Source: Dysgonomonas sp. HDW5A
Lineage (GTDB): Bacteria; Bacteroidota; Bacteroidia; Bacteroidales; Dysgonomonadaceae
NCBI RefSeq assembly: GCF_011299555.1
Contig: NZ_CP049857.1
Location: forward strand, 1,550,001-1,614,000
DNA: 64,000 nucleotides
Direction: 5' to 3'
In this document: one piece after another, positions 27,166 through 36,672 of the stretch
Layout of the letters: each line of letters opens with the position of its first letter
Position numbering within the stretch: position 1 is the first letter of the stretch
The notes under the pieces: generated by a model
What the model was told of the DNA's origin: nothing
What the model saw: the letters and a program-made list of their open reading frames with translations, nothing else
The model's database searches: none
Program-made: the position numbers and the translations under genes

Positions 27166-27806
27166 AGAGCAAAAGTTTTAATGTACTCCAATGGCAGATT
27201 TTTCCCGATTGATGTTGCTATTATAGCTGCTCCCTGTTGCCATGCCTCTCTCTGAAGCAATACGGCCGCAATAGACGCATTTTCGTCATCCAGATGACTA
27301 ATGGGTTCGTCCAGTATCAGAAAATCGAATGGTTGACACAAACAACGGATTAATGCAACACGCTGTTGTTGTCCCCAAGACATCTTGCCGACTAAAGAAT
27401 GTTTTTTATTGGATATGCCCAACATATGGAACATCTCATCAATCTGATTATTTTCTTTATAATGGGTCAGATTATTCTTTAGTTGTACATTTTCAAGTGC
27501 TGTCAACTCAGGAAAAAGACAAAGCTCCTGAAAAAGAAGGCTGATATTTGTACAACGAATATTATCCCACTGTTTGGTCTTTAATTTGCGTATGTCTGTA
27601 TCATCAAACAGTATTTTTCCCGAATAATCATCCCGGTAGCCATATATATAGCTGCAAAGCGAACTTTTCCCTGTGCCCGAGTTGGCTTCGACCAGATAAT
27701 ATTGCCCTTTTTCGAAGCTAAAGTCTTGCAACCAGACATCCGATTGCAAATCTCTTTCATTAGAGAAGATCTTAGGAACTGTATTATGGAAGACTATTTT
27801 ATCCAT
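27162..27806 (-). CDS. ABC transporter ATP-binding protein
   Basis: The 214-residue protein has Walker A ANSGTGKSS (Gly44 to Ser48), a Q-loop at LLFQEL, signature SWGQQQR at 143-149, Walker B FLILDEP with D166-E167, and a D-loop SHLDD. The signature's second residue is Trp where most ATPases have Gly (SGGQQ). It is short but complete and resembles LolD/MacB-type ATPases. It should drive the overlapping FtsX-like permease. The His switch expected near the C-terminus is not clear: the segment reads AAIIATSIGKNLP, so hydrolysis may be altered. Confidence 0.9.
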   Translation of the reverse strand: MDKIVFHNTVPKIFSNERDLQSDVWLQDFSFEKGQYYLVEANSGTGKSSLCSYIYGYRDDYSGKILFDDTDIRKLKTKQWDNIRCTNISLLFQELCLFPELTALENVQLKNNLTHYKENNQIDEMFHMLGISNKKHSLVGKMSWGQQQRVALIRCLCQPFDFLILDEPISHLDDENASIAAVLLQREAWQQGAAIIATSIGKNLPLEYIKTFAL

Positions 27807-27884
27807 CTTAATTTAAATCAGGTAACAGTCAGCAGTGACCAGCCAGCCAGAGTCTTAACCGATCACTGTGTATTGTTTGTTGTT

Positions 27885-29501
27885 TTATCTGAACATGCCT
27901 CCAAAACTGGATATTAACTGATCCAATTGTTTGCAAATAACGGCTAAGCTATTTTTATCTTTAGTAGCCAATTCGAGTCTGCCCACTCCTGTCAAATCTC
28001 CGGCACTGGCAAATTCATATTTTCCGAATTCACTCAAGAAGGGCCCGAAAGCCTGAAACGCCATATTATTTGTCATATACGATTGCAATACCTGCAAATC
28101 GCCCAACATCACAATAGACTTATCCTTGATAACATTCGAGTAGTTACTAGTCAGATCAGATGCTTTGAGGTTATTGTATACCACTTGGTTATTGGTAAAG
28201 AAAAACGTATTGCCGTTTGCTCCCCAATAAACATCTACATTGTTGCTGCTTATTTTAAAGTTGGTTGGCGATAGTTCTGTATATTTCATTTCACCATTAG
28301 CCAATTGTTGTTTAATAAAGCCGATCACCTCTTCAGGGTTAGTTATATCGGCAAAGAAAACAAATTCGGGAGTAGGTGCTCCCATGTCGCTAAAGATATC
28401 ATCTTTCTGCTTCGTGGCAGTTTTAGAAGTTACCGCAAAAGTGATATCTCCATTCAAATCTTTCAAAATTTTCTGGATTTCATCCGATTCAACACCTTCG
28501 GGAAGTTCCTTAGTGAGTAATTCGATAAACCCTAATTTCTCTAAATAAGAATATGCACCCTCTCCTTTTACATTGGCTGAAGCCAGAAATAAAGGATCAT
28601 TGGTAATATATTTCAGTTGATCGCCTTTAATGTTACCACTCAATTGAGCCAACAGGTCTTTAAATTTTTTCTCACTTTCAGGCGAATCATAAAAATATTT
28701 ATTTTCAAATCTGACCTCTCCATTTTCGAAAGAAGTATATATACCTGTAGATACACCATCAATATCAGATAAGAATTTCTTAAACGGAATGGTTACATCT
28801 GTTGCCTTTGCTAACCCCGCTAAATCAGGAAGAGTCTTATCCATGCCTTTCATCGAAAAGAAAGTCGAGATATCTTTTTTGCTTTTCAGAAATTCAACAA
28901 ATTCCGGATTCGAGTTTATACTTTTATCGGCACCTTGCTTCAATTGTACTCGAGCCAATTCTGCCAGATTAGGAGTTTCCTTCACATCACTTGCATTACC
29001 ATAGGCTGATGCAATATCAACCAACAGCAACAGTTTATTACCGTTCCATGCTACACAGGTCTGCGATTCGGGAGCAACAGTATATATGCCTCCTTCTTTC
29101 TTTATATCTTGTTCTTGTACTAATGAGAATTTCACCAGTGCCTCTTTCACCTTATCGGCATTATTAACACCTGCCACTACTCCATAAACCTTGTAGTTTG
29201 TGTAGAAATACAAGTCGCCCTTCAGGTCTAAGCCCAAAGAGTTTGCATCATTCAGAAAGCTATCGAGCAACTTTATTGCAGCTTCGTCTTTCAACGTCAC
29301 TTTATACATGCTTATAGCTTGTTGAATCATGGGGTTACTGAATATATCATATTCGGATTTTGTAACCAATGATTTGGCATCAACGCAAACAACATAGTTG
29401 GCGTCTGCGGGAATAGCATCTTTTGGATCTTTGGAATCGCTGCAAGAAGTGAAGATAAACAATACTCCTAAAAAAAATGAAAGTAATTTTTTACTAGTCA
29501 T
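27885..29501 (-). CDS. DUF4836 family lipoprotein
   Basis: The 538-residue protein has a lipoprotein signal (LLSFFLGVLFIFTSC), followed by DAIPADANYVVCVDAKSL, the characteristic start of DUF4836 proteins of Bacteroidales. The rest is a long alpha/beta region with repeated strand-turn patterns such as DGVSTGIYTSFENGEV and FVFFADITNPEEVIGF. No catalytic residues are apparent. The function of the family is unknown; the lipid anchor places it in the envelope. It has its own upstream region with a hairpin repeat on the opposite orientation. Confidence 0.88.
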   Translation of the reverse strand: MTSKKLLSFFLGVLFIFTSCSDSKDPKDAIPADANYVVCVDAKSLVTKSEYDIFSNPMIQQAISMYKVTLKDEAAIKLLDSFLNDANSLGLDLKGDLYFYTNYKVYGVVAGVNNADKVKEALVKFSLVQEQDIKKEGGIYTVAPESQTCVAWNGNKLLLLVDIASAYGNASDVKETPNLAELARVQLKQGADKSINSNPEFVEFLKSKKDISTFFSMKGMDKTLPDLAGLAKATDVTIPFKKFLSDIDGVSTGIYTSFENGEVRFENKYFYDSPESEKKFKDLLAQLSGNIKGDQLKYITNDPLFLASANVKGEGAYSYLEKLGFIELLTKELPEGVESDEIQKILKDLNGDITFAVTSKTATKQKDDIFSDMGAPTPEFVFFADITNPEEVIGFIKQQLANGEMKYTELSPTNFKISSNNVDVYWGANGNTFFFTNNQVVYNNLKASDLTSNYSNVIKDKSIVMLGDLQVLQSYMTNNMAFQAFGPFLSEFGKYEFASAGDLTGVGRLELATKDKNSLAVICKQLDQLISSFGGMFR

Positions 29502-29536
29502 CTTAAGTTTTAATTTAAAATTCTTATTTTAAAAAT

Positions 29537-29565
29537 AAGGCCTCAGACCTTTTTGTTGTTTGGGT
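29537..29565 (+). repeat. Dispersed hairpin repeat copy
   Basis: AAGGCCTCAGACCTT then TTTGTTGTTTGGG. It is in forward orientation between two minus-strand genes, so its T-tail faces against their transcription. Confidence 0.65.
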
Positions 29566-29647
29566 GTAGGAGCGAGCCTATCTGATCGACCATCGAAGAC
29601 AGAGAAACAAAGCTACCCCTCGAAATTGATATAAAACATTAATAGAC

Positions 29648-29680
29648 GAAAGGATGGCATAATCAATAAGCCATCCTTTC
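29648..29680 (-). terminator. Perfect hairpin ending the uppS-bamA-ompH operon
   Basis: GAAAGGATGGC at 29648-29658 pairs exactly with GCCATCCTTTC at 29670-29680. It lies 28 bases past the last ompH stop, and the minus-strand continuation is moderately T-rich. Confidence 0.75.
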
Positions 29681-29707
29681 TATATTCTGAGATAATCAGT
29701 ATCTAAA

Positions 29708-30205
29708 TTATTTGATGCCTAATTCAGCTTTCACTAATTTACCTGCATCTACCGCACTTGTCGAAACGTAAGGAATTGCTCCTACTTCGATAATATAAGT
29801 ATAACCATTTTTATCACCTACAGATTTAATTGCAGCTTGCATTTTTTGTTGTAGTGGAGCTAATAGTTGTTGACGCAAATCTTGGAATTCTTTATCGCTG
29901 TTTTCAAGATAAGTTTCATATCTTTCTTGAATTTGTTGTACTTGTTTTTGACGGTCTGTCAATACAGCTTCAGTTGGCTCAGCTGTAGAAGCTTTAAATT
30001 CTTCCATTTTTTTGTCGTACTCAGCTTGTATTGCAGCCAAATTCTTTTTAATTTCTTCTTGCTTTGTAGCTAATTTAGTTTCTACATCCTTAATTTCAGG
30101 CATTTGAGTGAATACTTCCTGAGTGTTGATATAGGCTAGTTTATCTTGTGCGTATACTCCTATCGGAGCAACAATAAGAAAAAGGATAAATAGTTTTTTA
30201 AACAT
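29708..30205 (-). CDS. OmpH/Skp-family periplasmic chaperone (copy 2 in the operon)
   Basis: The 165-residue protein has a signal peptide (FKKLFILFLIVAPIGVYA) then DKLAYINTQEVF, the OmpH start motif. A long charged coiled coil follows (about 40-125, rich in Lys, Glu and Gln), and it closes with YIIEVGAIPYVSTSAVDAG. Skp/OmpH trimers hold unfolded outer-membrane proteins in the periplasm until BamA inserts them. The order uppS-bamA-ompH-ompH is common in Bacteroidetes. A promoter-like element (30254-30261) lies just upstream and may give it a second transcript. Confidence 0.92.
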   Translation of the reverse strand: MFKKLFILFLIVAPIGVYAQDKLAYINTQEVFTQMPEIKDVETKLATKQEEIKKNLAAIQAEYDKKMEEFKASTAEPTEAVLTDRQKQVQQIQERYETYLENSDKEFQDLRQQLLAPLQQKMQAAIKSVGDKNGYTYIIEVGAIPYVSTSAVDAGKLVKAELGIK

Positions 30206-30253
30206 AATGCTTTGGTTTCTTTGTTTTTATTGTTTTTTTTAATTCTTTGATCG

Positions 30254-30261
30254 CAAATGTA
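30254..30261 (-). promoter_or_regulatory. Candidate internal promoter before the last ompH gene
   Basis: On the minus strand this reads TACATTTG, fitting TAnnTTTG, between the two ompH genes. No clear -33 element is visible. Confidence 0.35.
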
Positions 30262-30267
30262 TATAAT

Positions 30268-30783
30268 TTATTTTGAATATCCGAGCTTCGATAATACTTC
30301 ATTACTGATATCAATACGAGGAGATGCAAAAATCACACTACTCGCTGATGCTCTGTCTAATACTAATTGGTATCCTTTAGTATCCGAAATTTCTTTAACA
30401 GCATTGTAAATATCATCTTGTATAGGCTTAATCAACGCTTCACGTCTTTTAAAAACTTCACCTTCGGGTCCAAAATATTTACGTTTCAATTCTTGAACTG
30501 CTTTTTCTTTCTCAACGATCTCCGCTTCTCTTTTTGCTTTTTGATCTGCTGATAGGAATACAATTTCAGATTGATAAGTTTTATACATGTTTTGAACTTC
30601 CTGTTGAGAAGTTTCTACTTCTGTTTGCCATTTCTTTGATATAGCTTCCAACTGTTGATTGGCTGTTTCGTAACTGCTTATATTTTTTAAAATATATTCC
30701 ATATCAATCAATGCGAACTTCTGAGAATAACCACTTGCTGTAAAGGCAAGGAATAATCCAAAGAATAGAATAAGCTTGTTCAT
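30268..30783 (-). CDS. OmpH/Skp-family periplasmic chaperone (copy 1 in the operon)
   Basis: The 171-residue protein has a signal peptide (NKLILFFGLFLAFTASGYS) followed by QKFALIDMEYIL, a coiled-coil region (about 40-125) and the conserved ending GYQLVLDRASASSVIFASP. It differs enough from the next copy (29708-30205) to be an old duplication with possible client preference. It lies 94 bases after bamA and 62 bases before the second copy. The expected role is holding outer-membrane proteins for the BAM complex. Confidence 0.92.
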   Translation of the reverse strand: MNKLILFFGLFLAFTASGYSQKFALIDMEYILKNISSYETANQQLEAISKKWQTEVETSQQEVQNMYKTYQSEIVFLSADQKAKREAEIVEKEKAVQELKRKYFGPEGEVFKRREALIKPIQDDIYNAVKEISDTKGYQLVLDRASASSVIFASPRIDISNEVLSKLGYSK

Positions 30784-30877
30784 AATGACTGATGTTTATA
30801 TCTTATATATAAATAGACAACTATTTCGTCAATTAGTTTACTCTATAACTAGTAAATAGTGTTAAAATCAACATTTA

Positions 30878-33529
30878 TTAAAACTCTTGACCGATAATAA
30901 AGTGGAATTGGCTACCTCCATATTGGCGGCTACCGTTTACTTTATCGAATCCATAAGCCCAGTCAATACCAATAAGTCCGATCATAGGCAACATAATACG
31001 TGCACCAAATCCGGCAGAACGTTTTAAGTCAAATGGATTAAGATCTTTAATATCGCTCCAAGCATTACCTGCCTCTACAAACGATAATATATAGATTGTT
31101 GATGAAGGCTCAAGTATCAGTGGATAACGAAGCTCCAAAGCTAAACGAGTATATGCACTTGCATAATATCCGATAGATCCGTTTTCATATCCACGTAATC
31201 CTACGATTTCGGTTGCATATCCGGAAGAAGCTCCCGACATACCGTCTCCCCCCATATAGAATGTTTCGAAAGGCGATTTCTTGTGTTTGTTATAATAGCC
31301 GACTAAACCATATTCGGCACGTGTCATCAATACAGGAGTCTTCTGTATAGAAGGCATCAGTGACGTAAATGTTTTAGATTTAAATTTCCATTTGTGATAT
31401 TCTACCCATCTGTATTTCTCTCCTGCATCTAAATCGGGGTTACTGTAATCAACTCCATTCCATGCTGAATAAGGAGGTGTTGCTTGTACGCTCAATGAAA
31501 ACTGAGTACCTCTACGAGTATAAATCGGATTATCGATAGAGTTACGAGACAAGGTTACAGAAGCACTGATGTTATGACTTTGTCCGTTACGAACCAAGAA
31601 ATAATCCCAGTTTTTCATGCTATATAATTGGTACGATAAACCTCCTTCTAATTGGAAGTAGTCATCCGGCCAATTCAAACGCTTTCCATATCCAACCGAT
31701 ACACCAAAGGTTTTGATCGATTTATCAGGATCCAGAGAGTTATTCAGATATGATTCTTGAAAACCCGAACTATACTGATTATTATAGAAGTTATTCAAAT
31801 AGCTATTGTTAAAGAAGCTACTGTTTACACCTGTCTGGATAGAATAGTATGCTCCTACAGATAAGAAGTTAGGACGTTTTCCTCCAAACCAAGGATCTGT
31901 AAACGATATTGAATACGATTGGTAGTATTTACCATTCGTTTGTCCACTCAATTGTAAAGTTTGTCCCTCACCTTGTGGTATAATTCCTTTATATGATCCC
32001 GGATTTAATAAGTTTTTCAATGAGAAGTTAGTAAACTTCAAACTTAAACGACCCAATATACCTGTTTGTCCCCATCCTGCAGAGAACTCAACCTGATCAT
32101 TTGCTTTAGACACCAATGGATATCCTATATCTACAGTTCCTGATTCAGGATCTGGCTGAATATCGGGTTGCATTTTCTCCGGATCGAAGTGCCCCATTTG
32201 AGAGATTTCACGTAACGAACGCATCAGGTCATCACGACTAAATAGTGCTCCCGGTTTGGTTCTAAGTTCGCGTCTGACAATATCTTCATACAGACGATCA
32301 TTACCCGAAATCATTACTTTTCGAATTGTAGCCTTAGGACCTTCAACGATACGTATTTCCAAGTCAACCGAGTCTCTGTCGATATTTACTTCTACAGGGT
32401 CTGCCTGATAAAATATATAACCATTATTGTAATAGTAGTAATTACCTACGGCATCTTCATCTCCTGTTAAACGAGCTGATAGTTTCTTCTGGTTATAAAT
32501 ATCGCCGGCTCTCATATTCAACACATTGTTCAATTGATCTGTAGAGTATTCAGTGTTACCCACCCAGTTGATACGACGTATAAAATATTGTTGACCTTCG
32601 TCTAACTTAATATCTATTTTTACTTTCTTATCATTGTATTTATATACTGTATCCCATAAGATTCGTGCATCACGATATCCTAATTCGTTATATTTTGCAA
32701 TTAAATTCTCTTTATCCAGCTCATAGCTTTCGGGAACATAGTTTGTAGAACGAAGGAAGTTACGAACTTTGGCAGACATAGTATGTTTATGTCTTGTTTT
32801 CTTCATTGCTTTCTCTAAAGCATCATCAGAAACTTCTTCGTTACCTTCGATACTGATGTCATATACTTTAATCTTTTCTTTCTTGTCTATTGCTATATTA
32901 AGAATTATCTGATTTTCTTTTGATAAATCGGGATTCTGAGTAACAGTAACTACAGCATTATTAAAACCTTTGTCATCAAAATATTTTTTTATGATACTTT
33001 TTGCTCTGTCAACCATATTAGGGGTAATCTGATTACCCTTTACCATACCGATTTTGCTTTCAAGATCTTCTCTTTCTCCTTTCTTTACCCCTTCATAGGA
33101 TATATCGGAAATACGGGGACGATCTTTTAAATCGATATTCAGCCAAATTTTATCGCCTGATATCTTAGTCGCAGTAATTTTTATATCAGAAAAAAGTCCC
33201 TGTTTCCAGAAACGTCTTACAGCATTTGTTACTTCCGTACCGGGTATCTCAATCTTATCTCCTACGGATAAACCTGAAAACCCAATCAGAACAAAATCTT
33301 CGTACATCGAATTTTTCACGCCCGTTACTGTTATATCGGCAATCTCATACTTTTTAGGAGTAAGAGTATAGGTTATAACAGGAAGTGGACCATTATCCAC
33401 AGAACTAGTTGAATTCGCTATTGCTTCATTCACCGCTTTCACCGCCACACTATCCGTCGCTTGAACTTGTGCGTCAATCTTAAATATAAAAGATGATAAT
33501 AATAAAGCAAATAAACCTCTTTTGAGCAT
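30878..33529 (-). CDS. bamA: Outer membrane protein assembly factor BamA
   Basis: I start this at ATG 33529 (883 residues) because MLKRGLFALLLSSFIFKIDA is a proper signal peptide; the longer frame from 33610 overlaps uppS and adds 27 non-signal residues. The N-terminal half holds a series of POTRA domains (for example VGDKIEIPGTEVTNAVRRFW and ITPNMVDRAKSIIKKYFDDK). The C-terminal half is an Omp85 beta-barrel ending in Phe (HFIIGQEF), as outer-membrane barrels do. BamA folds barrel proteins into the outer membrane. It sits between uppS (22-base gap) and two Skp-like chaperone genes. Confidence 0.95.
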   Translation of the reverse strand: MLKRGLFALLLSSFIFKIDAQVQATDSVAVKAVNEAIANSTSSVDNGPLPVITYTLTPKKYEIADITVTGVKNSMYEDFVLIGFSGLSVGDKIEIPGTEVTNAVRRFWKQGLFSDIKITATKISGDKIWLNIDLKDRPRISDISYEGVKKGEREDLESKIGMVKGNQITPNMVDRAKSIIKKYFDDKGFNNAVVTVTQNPDLSKENQIILNIAIDKKEKIKVYDISIEGNEEVSDDALEKAMKKTRHKHTMSAKVRNFLRSTNYVPESYELDKENLIAKYNELGYRDARILWDTVYKYNDKKVKIDIKLDEGQQYFIRRINWVGNTEYSTDQLNNVLNMRAGDIYNQKKLSARLTGDEDAVGNYYYYNNGYIFYQADPVEVNIDRDSVDLEIRIVEGPKATIRKVMISGNDRLYEDIVRRELRTKPGALFSRDDLMRSLREISQMGHFDPEKMQPDIQPDPESGTVDIGYPLVSKANDQVEFSAGWGQTGILGRLSLKFTNFSLKNLLNPGSYKGIIPQGEGQTLQLSGQTNGKYYQSYSISFTDPWFGGKRPNFLSVGAYYSIQTGVNSSFFNNSYLNNFYNNQYSSGFQESYLNNSLDPDKSIKTFGVSVGYGKRLNWPDDYFQLEGGLSYQLYSMKNWDYFLVRNGQSHNISASVTLSRNSIDNPIYTRRGTQFSLSVQATPPYSAWNGVDYSNPDLDAGEKYRWVEYHKWKFKSKTFTSLMPSIQKTPVLMTRAEYGLVGYYNKHKKSPFETFYMGGDGMSGASSGYATEIVGLRGYENGSIGYYASAYTRLALELRYPLILEPSSTIYILSFVEAGNAWSDIKDLNPFDLKRSAGFGARIMLPMIGLIGIDWAYGFDKVNGSRQYGGSQFHFIIGQEF

Positions 33530-33551
33530 ATTCTTTTTTTGTTTAATTCGA

Positions 33552-34289
33552 TTAACGGTTGATTTGTTCGCTTGTCTTTCCAAAACGTCTCTCGCGGCAT
33601 TGATAATCAACTACAGCTTCATACAAAGATTCCTCACGGAAGTCAGGCCATAACGTTTCTGTAAAATGGAATTCTGCATAAGCAGCCTGCCATAAAAGAA
33701 AGTTACTTATGCGGATTTCGCCCCCTGTACGAATCAATAAATCGGGGTCGGGTATACCTTTTGTTGTCAAAAAATCACTTACCGTAGACTCATCAACGTT
33801 AGTCAATTCACCAGAGTTTATAGCAGCGGCAATCTTTTTAGTTGCTTCTGTTATTTCCCATCGTGCCGAATAGCTTAAAGCCAAAACCAACGTAAGGCCT
33901 GTACTCACAGAGGTTTCCTGAATACATCCGTCAAGTGCCGCACGAGTAGGTGCTGGCAAACGATCCAAATCGCCTATCGCCTTAAGTCTTATATTATTTT
34001 TAAGAAGATCGGGAGTTTCTCTTGCTACAGATTCAATCAATAAAGACATCAGAGCCTCAACTTCTTCAGCAGGTCTGTTCCAGTTTTCCGTCGAAAAAGT
34101 ATATAATGTTATATAAGAAATTCCCAGTCTTGCTGCAGTTTCTATTACATTACGCACAGACACGGCACCTTCTCTATGCCCAAATGTCCTGTCAAGATTG
34201 CGTTGCTTCGCCCAACGACCATTGCCATCCATTATAATAGCAACATGGTTTGGTAACTGATCTTTATTTATTTTTTCTAAAAGCGACAT
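33552..34289 (-). CDS. uppS: Undecaprenyl diphosphate synthase (isoprenyl transferase)
   Basis: The 245-residue protein has all the cis-prenyltransferase motifs: IIMDGNGRWA with catalytic D21, TLYTFSTENW, and PDLLIRTGGEIRISNFLLWQ near the C-terminus. It extends farnesyl diphosphate with isopentenyl units to make the C55 lipid that carries peptidoglycan, O-antigen and other glycan precursors. It is a cytoplasmic enzyme. It leads the envelope operon with bamA and two ompH genes. The isoprenoid pathway gene ispG is elsewhere in the window (55540). Confidence 0.97.
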   Translation of the reverse strand: MSLLEKINKDQLPNHVAIIMDGNGRWAKQRNLDRTFGHREGAVSVRNVIETAARLGISYITLYTFSTENWNRPAEEVEALMSLLIESVARETPDLLKNNIRLKAIGDLDRLPAPTRAALDGCIQETSVSTGLTLVLALSYSARWEITEATKKIAAAINSGELTNVDESTVSDFLTTKGIPDPDLLIRTGGEIRISNFLLWQAAYAEFHFTETLWPDFREESLYEAVVDYQCRERRFGKTSEQINR

Positions 34290-34314
34290 CTATTTTGTCT
34301 TTTATATATGAATT

Positions 34315-34342
34315 AAGGTCCAAGACCTTTTTATTGCTTTCG
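34315..34342 (+). repeat. Dispersed hairpin repeat copy
   Basis: AAGGTCCAAGACCTT then TTTATTGCTTTCG. It lies between uppS and the DUF6089 gene, in forward orientation against both. Confidence 0.7.
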
Positions 34343-34368
34343 TAAGTATTCATTAGAACCTAAGGTAC

Positions 34369-35091
34369 TCAATAAAGACTATCTACACATGATTTGCTAC
34401 GTACTCCAAAATCCCAGGTAACAGAAAACATAGTCAAAAGATACCAATCTTTATTCTTGAAAAAACTACTTTCTATTTTATAAGGATCATCCAACGACAA
34501 GCCTCCTGTTTTCTTGGTTACATCGAACGAATCTCCAAAAAGCTTTCTGAACGAAAACTCAAAACCCAGATTCAAACGGTCTTTCCATTTATATTTTAGT
34601 CCGATTCCTAAGGGTAAATTCATTCCCATAAATGTTTCTTCGCCGGAACCGATTGTCATTCCCAATCCGGTAAAGATATAAGGTGAAAATCGCCTCGTTC
34701 CCAGATACTGATACTTATCGCTATAATGAAAGAAATTATATTCAATCTGCCCTCCTACTTCATAAAACGTTCTGCTGAACGAAGTATTTTGTCCATTAGG
34801 AAAAACATTTCCCGATTTACGTGTATCGCCCGAAACTCCTCCAACTACAAAATTGGCCTTATAAGCCCATCTGAAGTTGCGATTATATCTTAATACTACC
34901 CCCATTGCAAAATTAGGACTCATAAACGGGTTGTTTTTATTAGCATCTCCCATATAGGTCGAGATACCTGTCATTCCTCCTATTTCATACTCATACTCTT
35001 GAGCAGATATATTTACAGAAGAAATCAACCCCATGAAAATTAACAGGAGAACATATATCTTGTTACTATTTTCATGTTTGTTTTTTGTCAT
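34369..35091 (-). CDS. DUF6089 family outer-membrane beta-barrel protein
   Basis: Starting at ATG 35091 gives 240 residues; an ATG at 35112 in the same frame would add 7 residues but lies right against a hairpin repeat. The signal peptide has a long basic start (MTKNKHENSNKIYVLLLIFM). The mature part begins YEYEIGGMTGISTYMGDANK, typical of DUF6089, and continues with alternating strands and Gly/aromatic turns (YIFTGLGMTIGSGEE, LPLGIGLKYKWKDRLNLGFE). This pattern suggests a small eight-strand-type barrel. It is usually found near bamA/uppS in Bacteroidetes, as here. Its function is unknown. Confidence 0.85.
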   Translation of the reverse strand: MTKNKHENSNKIYVLLLIFMGLISSVNISAQEYEYEIGGMTGISTYMGDANKNNPFMSPNFAMGVVLRYNRNFRWAYKANFVVGGVSGDTRKSGNVFPNGQNTSFSRTFYEVGGQIEYNFFHYSDKYQYLGTRRFSPYIFTGLGMTIGSGEETFMGMNLPLGIGLKYKWKDRLNLGFEFSFRKLFGDSFDVTKKTGGLSLDDPYKIESSFFKNKDWYLLTMFSVTWDFGVRSKSCVDSLY

Positions 35092-35114
35092 CAAAATATT
35101 TTTGTTCTGCAAAT

Positions 35115-35139
35115 AAGGTCTAAAACCTTTTTATTTTCG
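35115..35139 (+). repeat. Dispersed hairpin repeat copy
   Basis: AAGGTCTAAAACCTT then TTTATTTTCG. One base of the stem is mismatched. It is in forward orientation just upstream of the DUF6089 gene start. Confidence 0.6.
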
Positions 35140-35202
35140 ATTTAACATAACATCGAAGCACTTTAGACAGTTAAATTACTGATGTGTTACTGCTCAAAGC
35201 GA

Positions 35203-36594
35203 TTAGGGGATAAGGCTGTTTAAACGTCCTTTCCATACATCACTCACACCTTTACCACCGGACACTCCTCCGAATATCCAGATATAGTTACTGTCATCAA
35301 CAATTGCTGTTTGCCCCGTTCTTGCCGAAATCTTAGGGTCTAATTTTTGCTTATTGGGAGCTACTATCCATGACTCTCCCCATAAAGCTGAGATATAGAA
35401 TTTATTATTACTTAAAGCATATAACTTATCGCCATATACAAAATTAGAAAGCCCGGCTCCTTTAAAAAGTGTATTTTTTATAAATGGAGACATCTCTAAC
35501 CCGTCATCCGAATCTTTTATAAGCCATGTATAGCTCAATTCTGCTCCTGCGGTATTGACTCCACCGGTTAAAATAAGCATTCTTTTATTCTTATTAGTGC
35601 TTACGCTTGTAAAAGATGCCGCTTTCTGCAAAGGAAAGTTTGAGGGAACCTGGTTATCTGTAGGTGAAACACTTATAGTTGAAACCTCTGTGATAGTAAC
35701 TAAGTCCTTCGTTTTTCCAAAATAGTATTTACCACCATTATTGTATGTAACTAATAACTGATCATCAACCCTATTGGCTGCAGGCAGAACACCTAAAATA
35801 GAGATTACCGTTTTGCCGTTCGTTAATTTAGTCCAATCCTTACCATTTACTGACGAGTATGAATTGCCTGTTTTATCTAAAGCATAGAAAACATCATTCC
35901 TTAAGAATATACTCTCTGCTTTTACCGCAGCAGGAAAACCTGATAGTGTTTGTTTAGCCCAATTTACAGACCCTTTATCGGCTGTATATAAAAGAGGTGT
36001 ACTTCCATTGAGACCATAAGTGTAAAATACACTGCTTTTTAGTATCGTTTTAGATTCCCCAAACGTGCTTGGATAAGAAGTCATTTGCTTCCAGAGCATG
36101 GTGTCGGGATCTATTTTGTGAGTGCGGATATCAATGTTATAAGATTTAAGAGTTCCTCCCTGTGATGTTACCGTGAACTTTACAGGTAGTTTTCCGAAAC
36201 TGACAGAATCCGTCAAATTCCAGATATAACCATTAATAGAATCCGGCGTTGTGATCAACACCTGACTTGGTGATGAACTTGGATTAAAAGTTATTGCCAC
36301 TTTAACCGTATCTAACACTGTGCCAAAAGGCAAAGAATCCGGATTATAAATAACTCCGGCTACCTGATCAATGGCAAATCGAGTCTTGTTTACCTGTATA
36401 AATCGAATAGAATCCTGCGCTCTCTTCACCGAGTCTTTGCTTATTGGGGCTATGGCACTAATTCCAAACGAATAGATTTGAGCATCCTTTGATGACGAAT
36501 TATAGTTAGTAGTAGTGTCATTATCACTGCAAGATGGAAATAAGAGAAAAAGAAGTAAACCCGATAACAGGTAAGTTATATACTTTATATTCAT
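35203..36594 (-). CDS. DUF6242-like lipoprotein
   Basis: The 463-residue protein has a lipoprotein signal (YLLSGLLLFLLFPSC). An N-terminal Ig-like region (residues about 40-160) has SKDAQIYSFGISA, FAIDQVAGVIYNPDSLP and KFTVTSQGGTLKSYNIDI, as in DUF6242 proteins of Bacteroidales. The rest is rich in Gly, Ser and Trp with kelch-like strands (SVNGKDWTKLTNGK, DKLYALSNNKFYISALWGESW, IWIFGGVSGGKGVSDVW), suggesting a beta-propeller. It is anchored in the outer or inner membrane by lipid. The ligand is unknown. It is 90 bases upstream of the DUF6089 gene on the same strand. Confidence 0.82.
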   Translation of the reverse strand: MNIKYITYLLSGLLLFLLFPSCSDNDTTTNYNSSSKDAQIYSFGISAIAPISKDSVKRAQDSIRFIQVNKTRFAIDQVAGVIYNPDSLPFGTVLDTVKVAITFNPSSSPSQVLITTPDSINGYIWNLTDSVSFGKLPVKFTVTSQGGTLKSYNIDIRTHKIDPDTMLWKQMTSYPSTFGESKTILKSSVFYTYGLNGSTPLLYTADKGSVNWAKQTLSGFPAAVKAESIFLRNDVFYALDKTGNSYSSVNGKDWTKLTNGKTVISILGVLPAANRVDDQLLVTYNNGGKYYFGKTKDLVTITEVSTISVSPTDNQVPSNFPLQKAASFTSVSTNKNKRMLILTGGVNTAGAELSYTWLIKDSDDGLEMSPFIKNTLFKGAGLSNFVYGDKLYALSNNKFYISALWGESWIVAPNKQKLDPKISARTGQTAIVDDSNYIWIFGGVSGGKGVSDVWKGRLNSLIP

Positions 36595-36672
36595 TTTGTT
36601 TATACGGTTTTATACAGTATCAGTGTGCAAAAATAGAAAGATTTTCCACTAAAACCCGAAGAAACCTAATAT

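Noticed and set aside
33530-33610. Longer start for bamA
   Set aside because: It overlaps uppS and puts 27 charged residues before a good signal peptide that starts at 33529.
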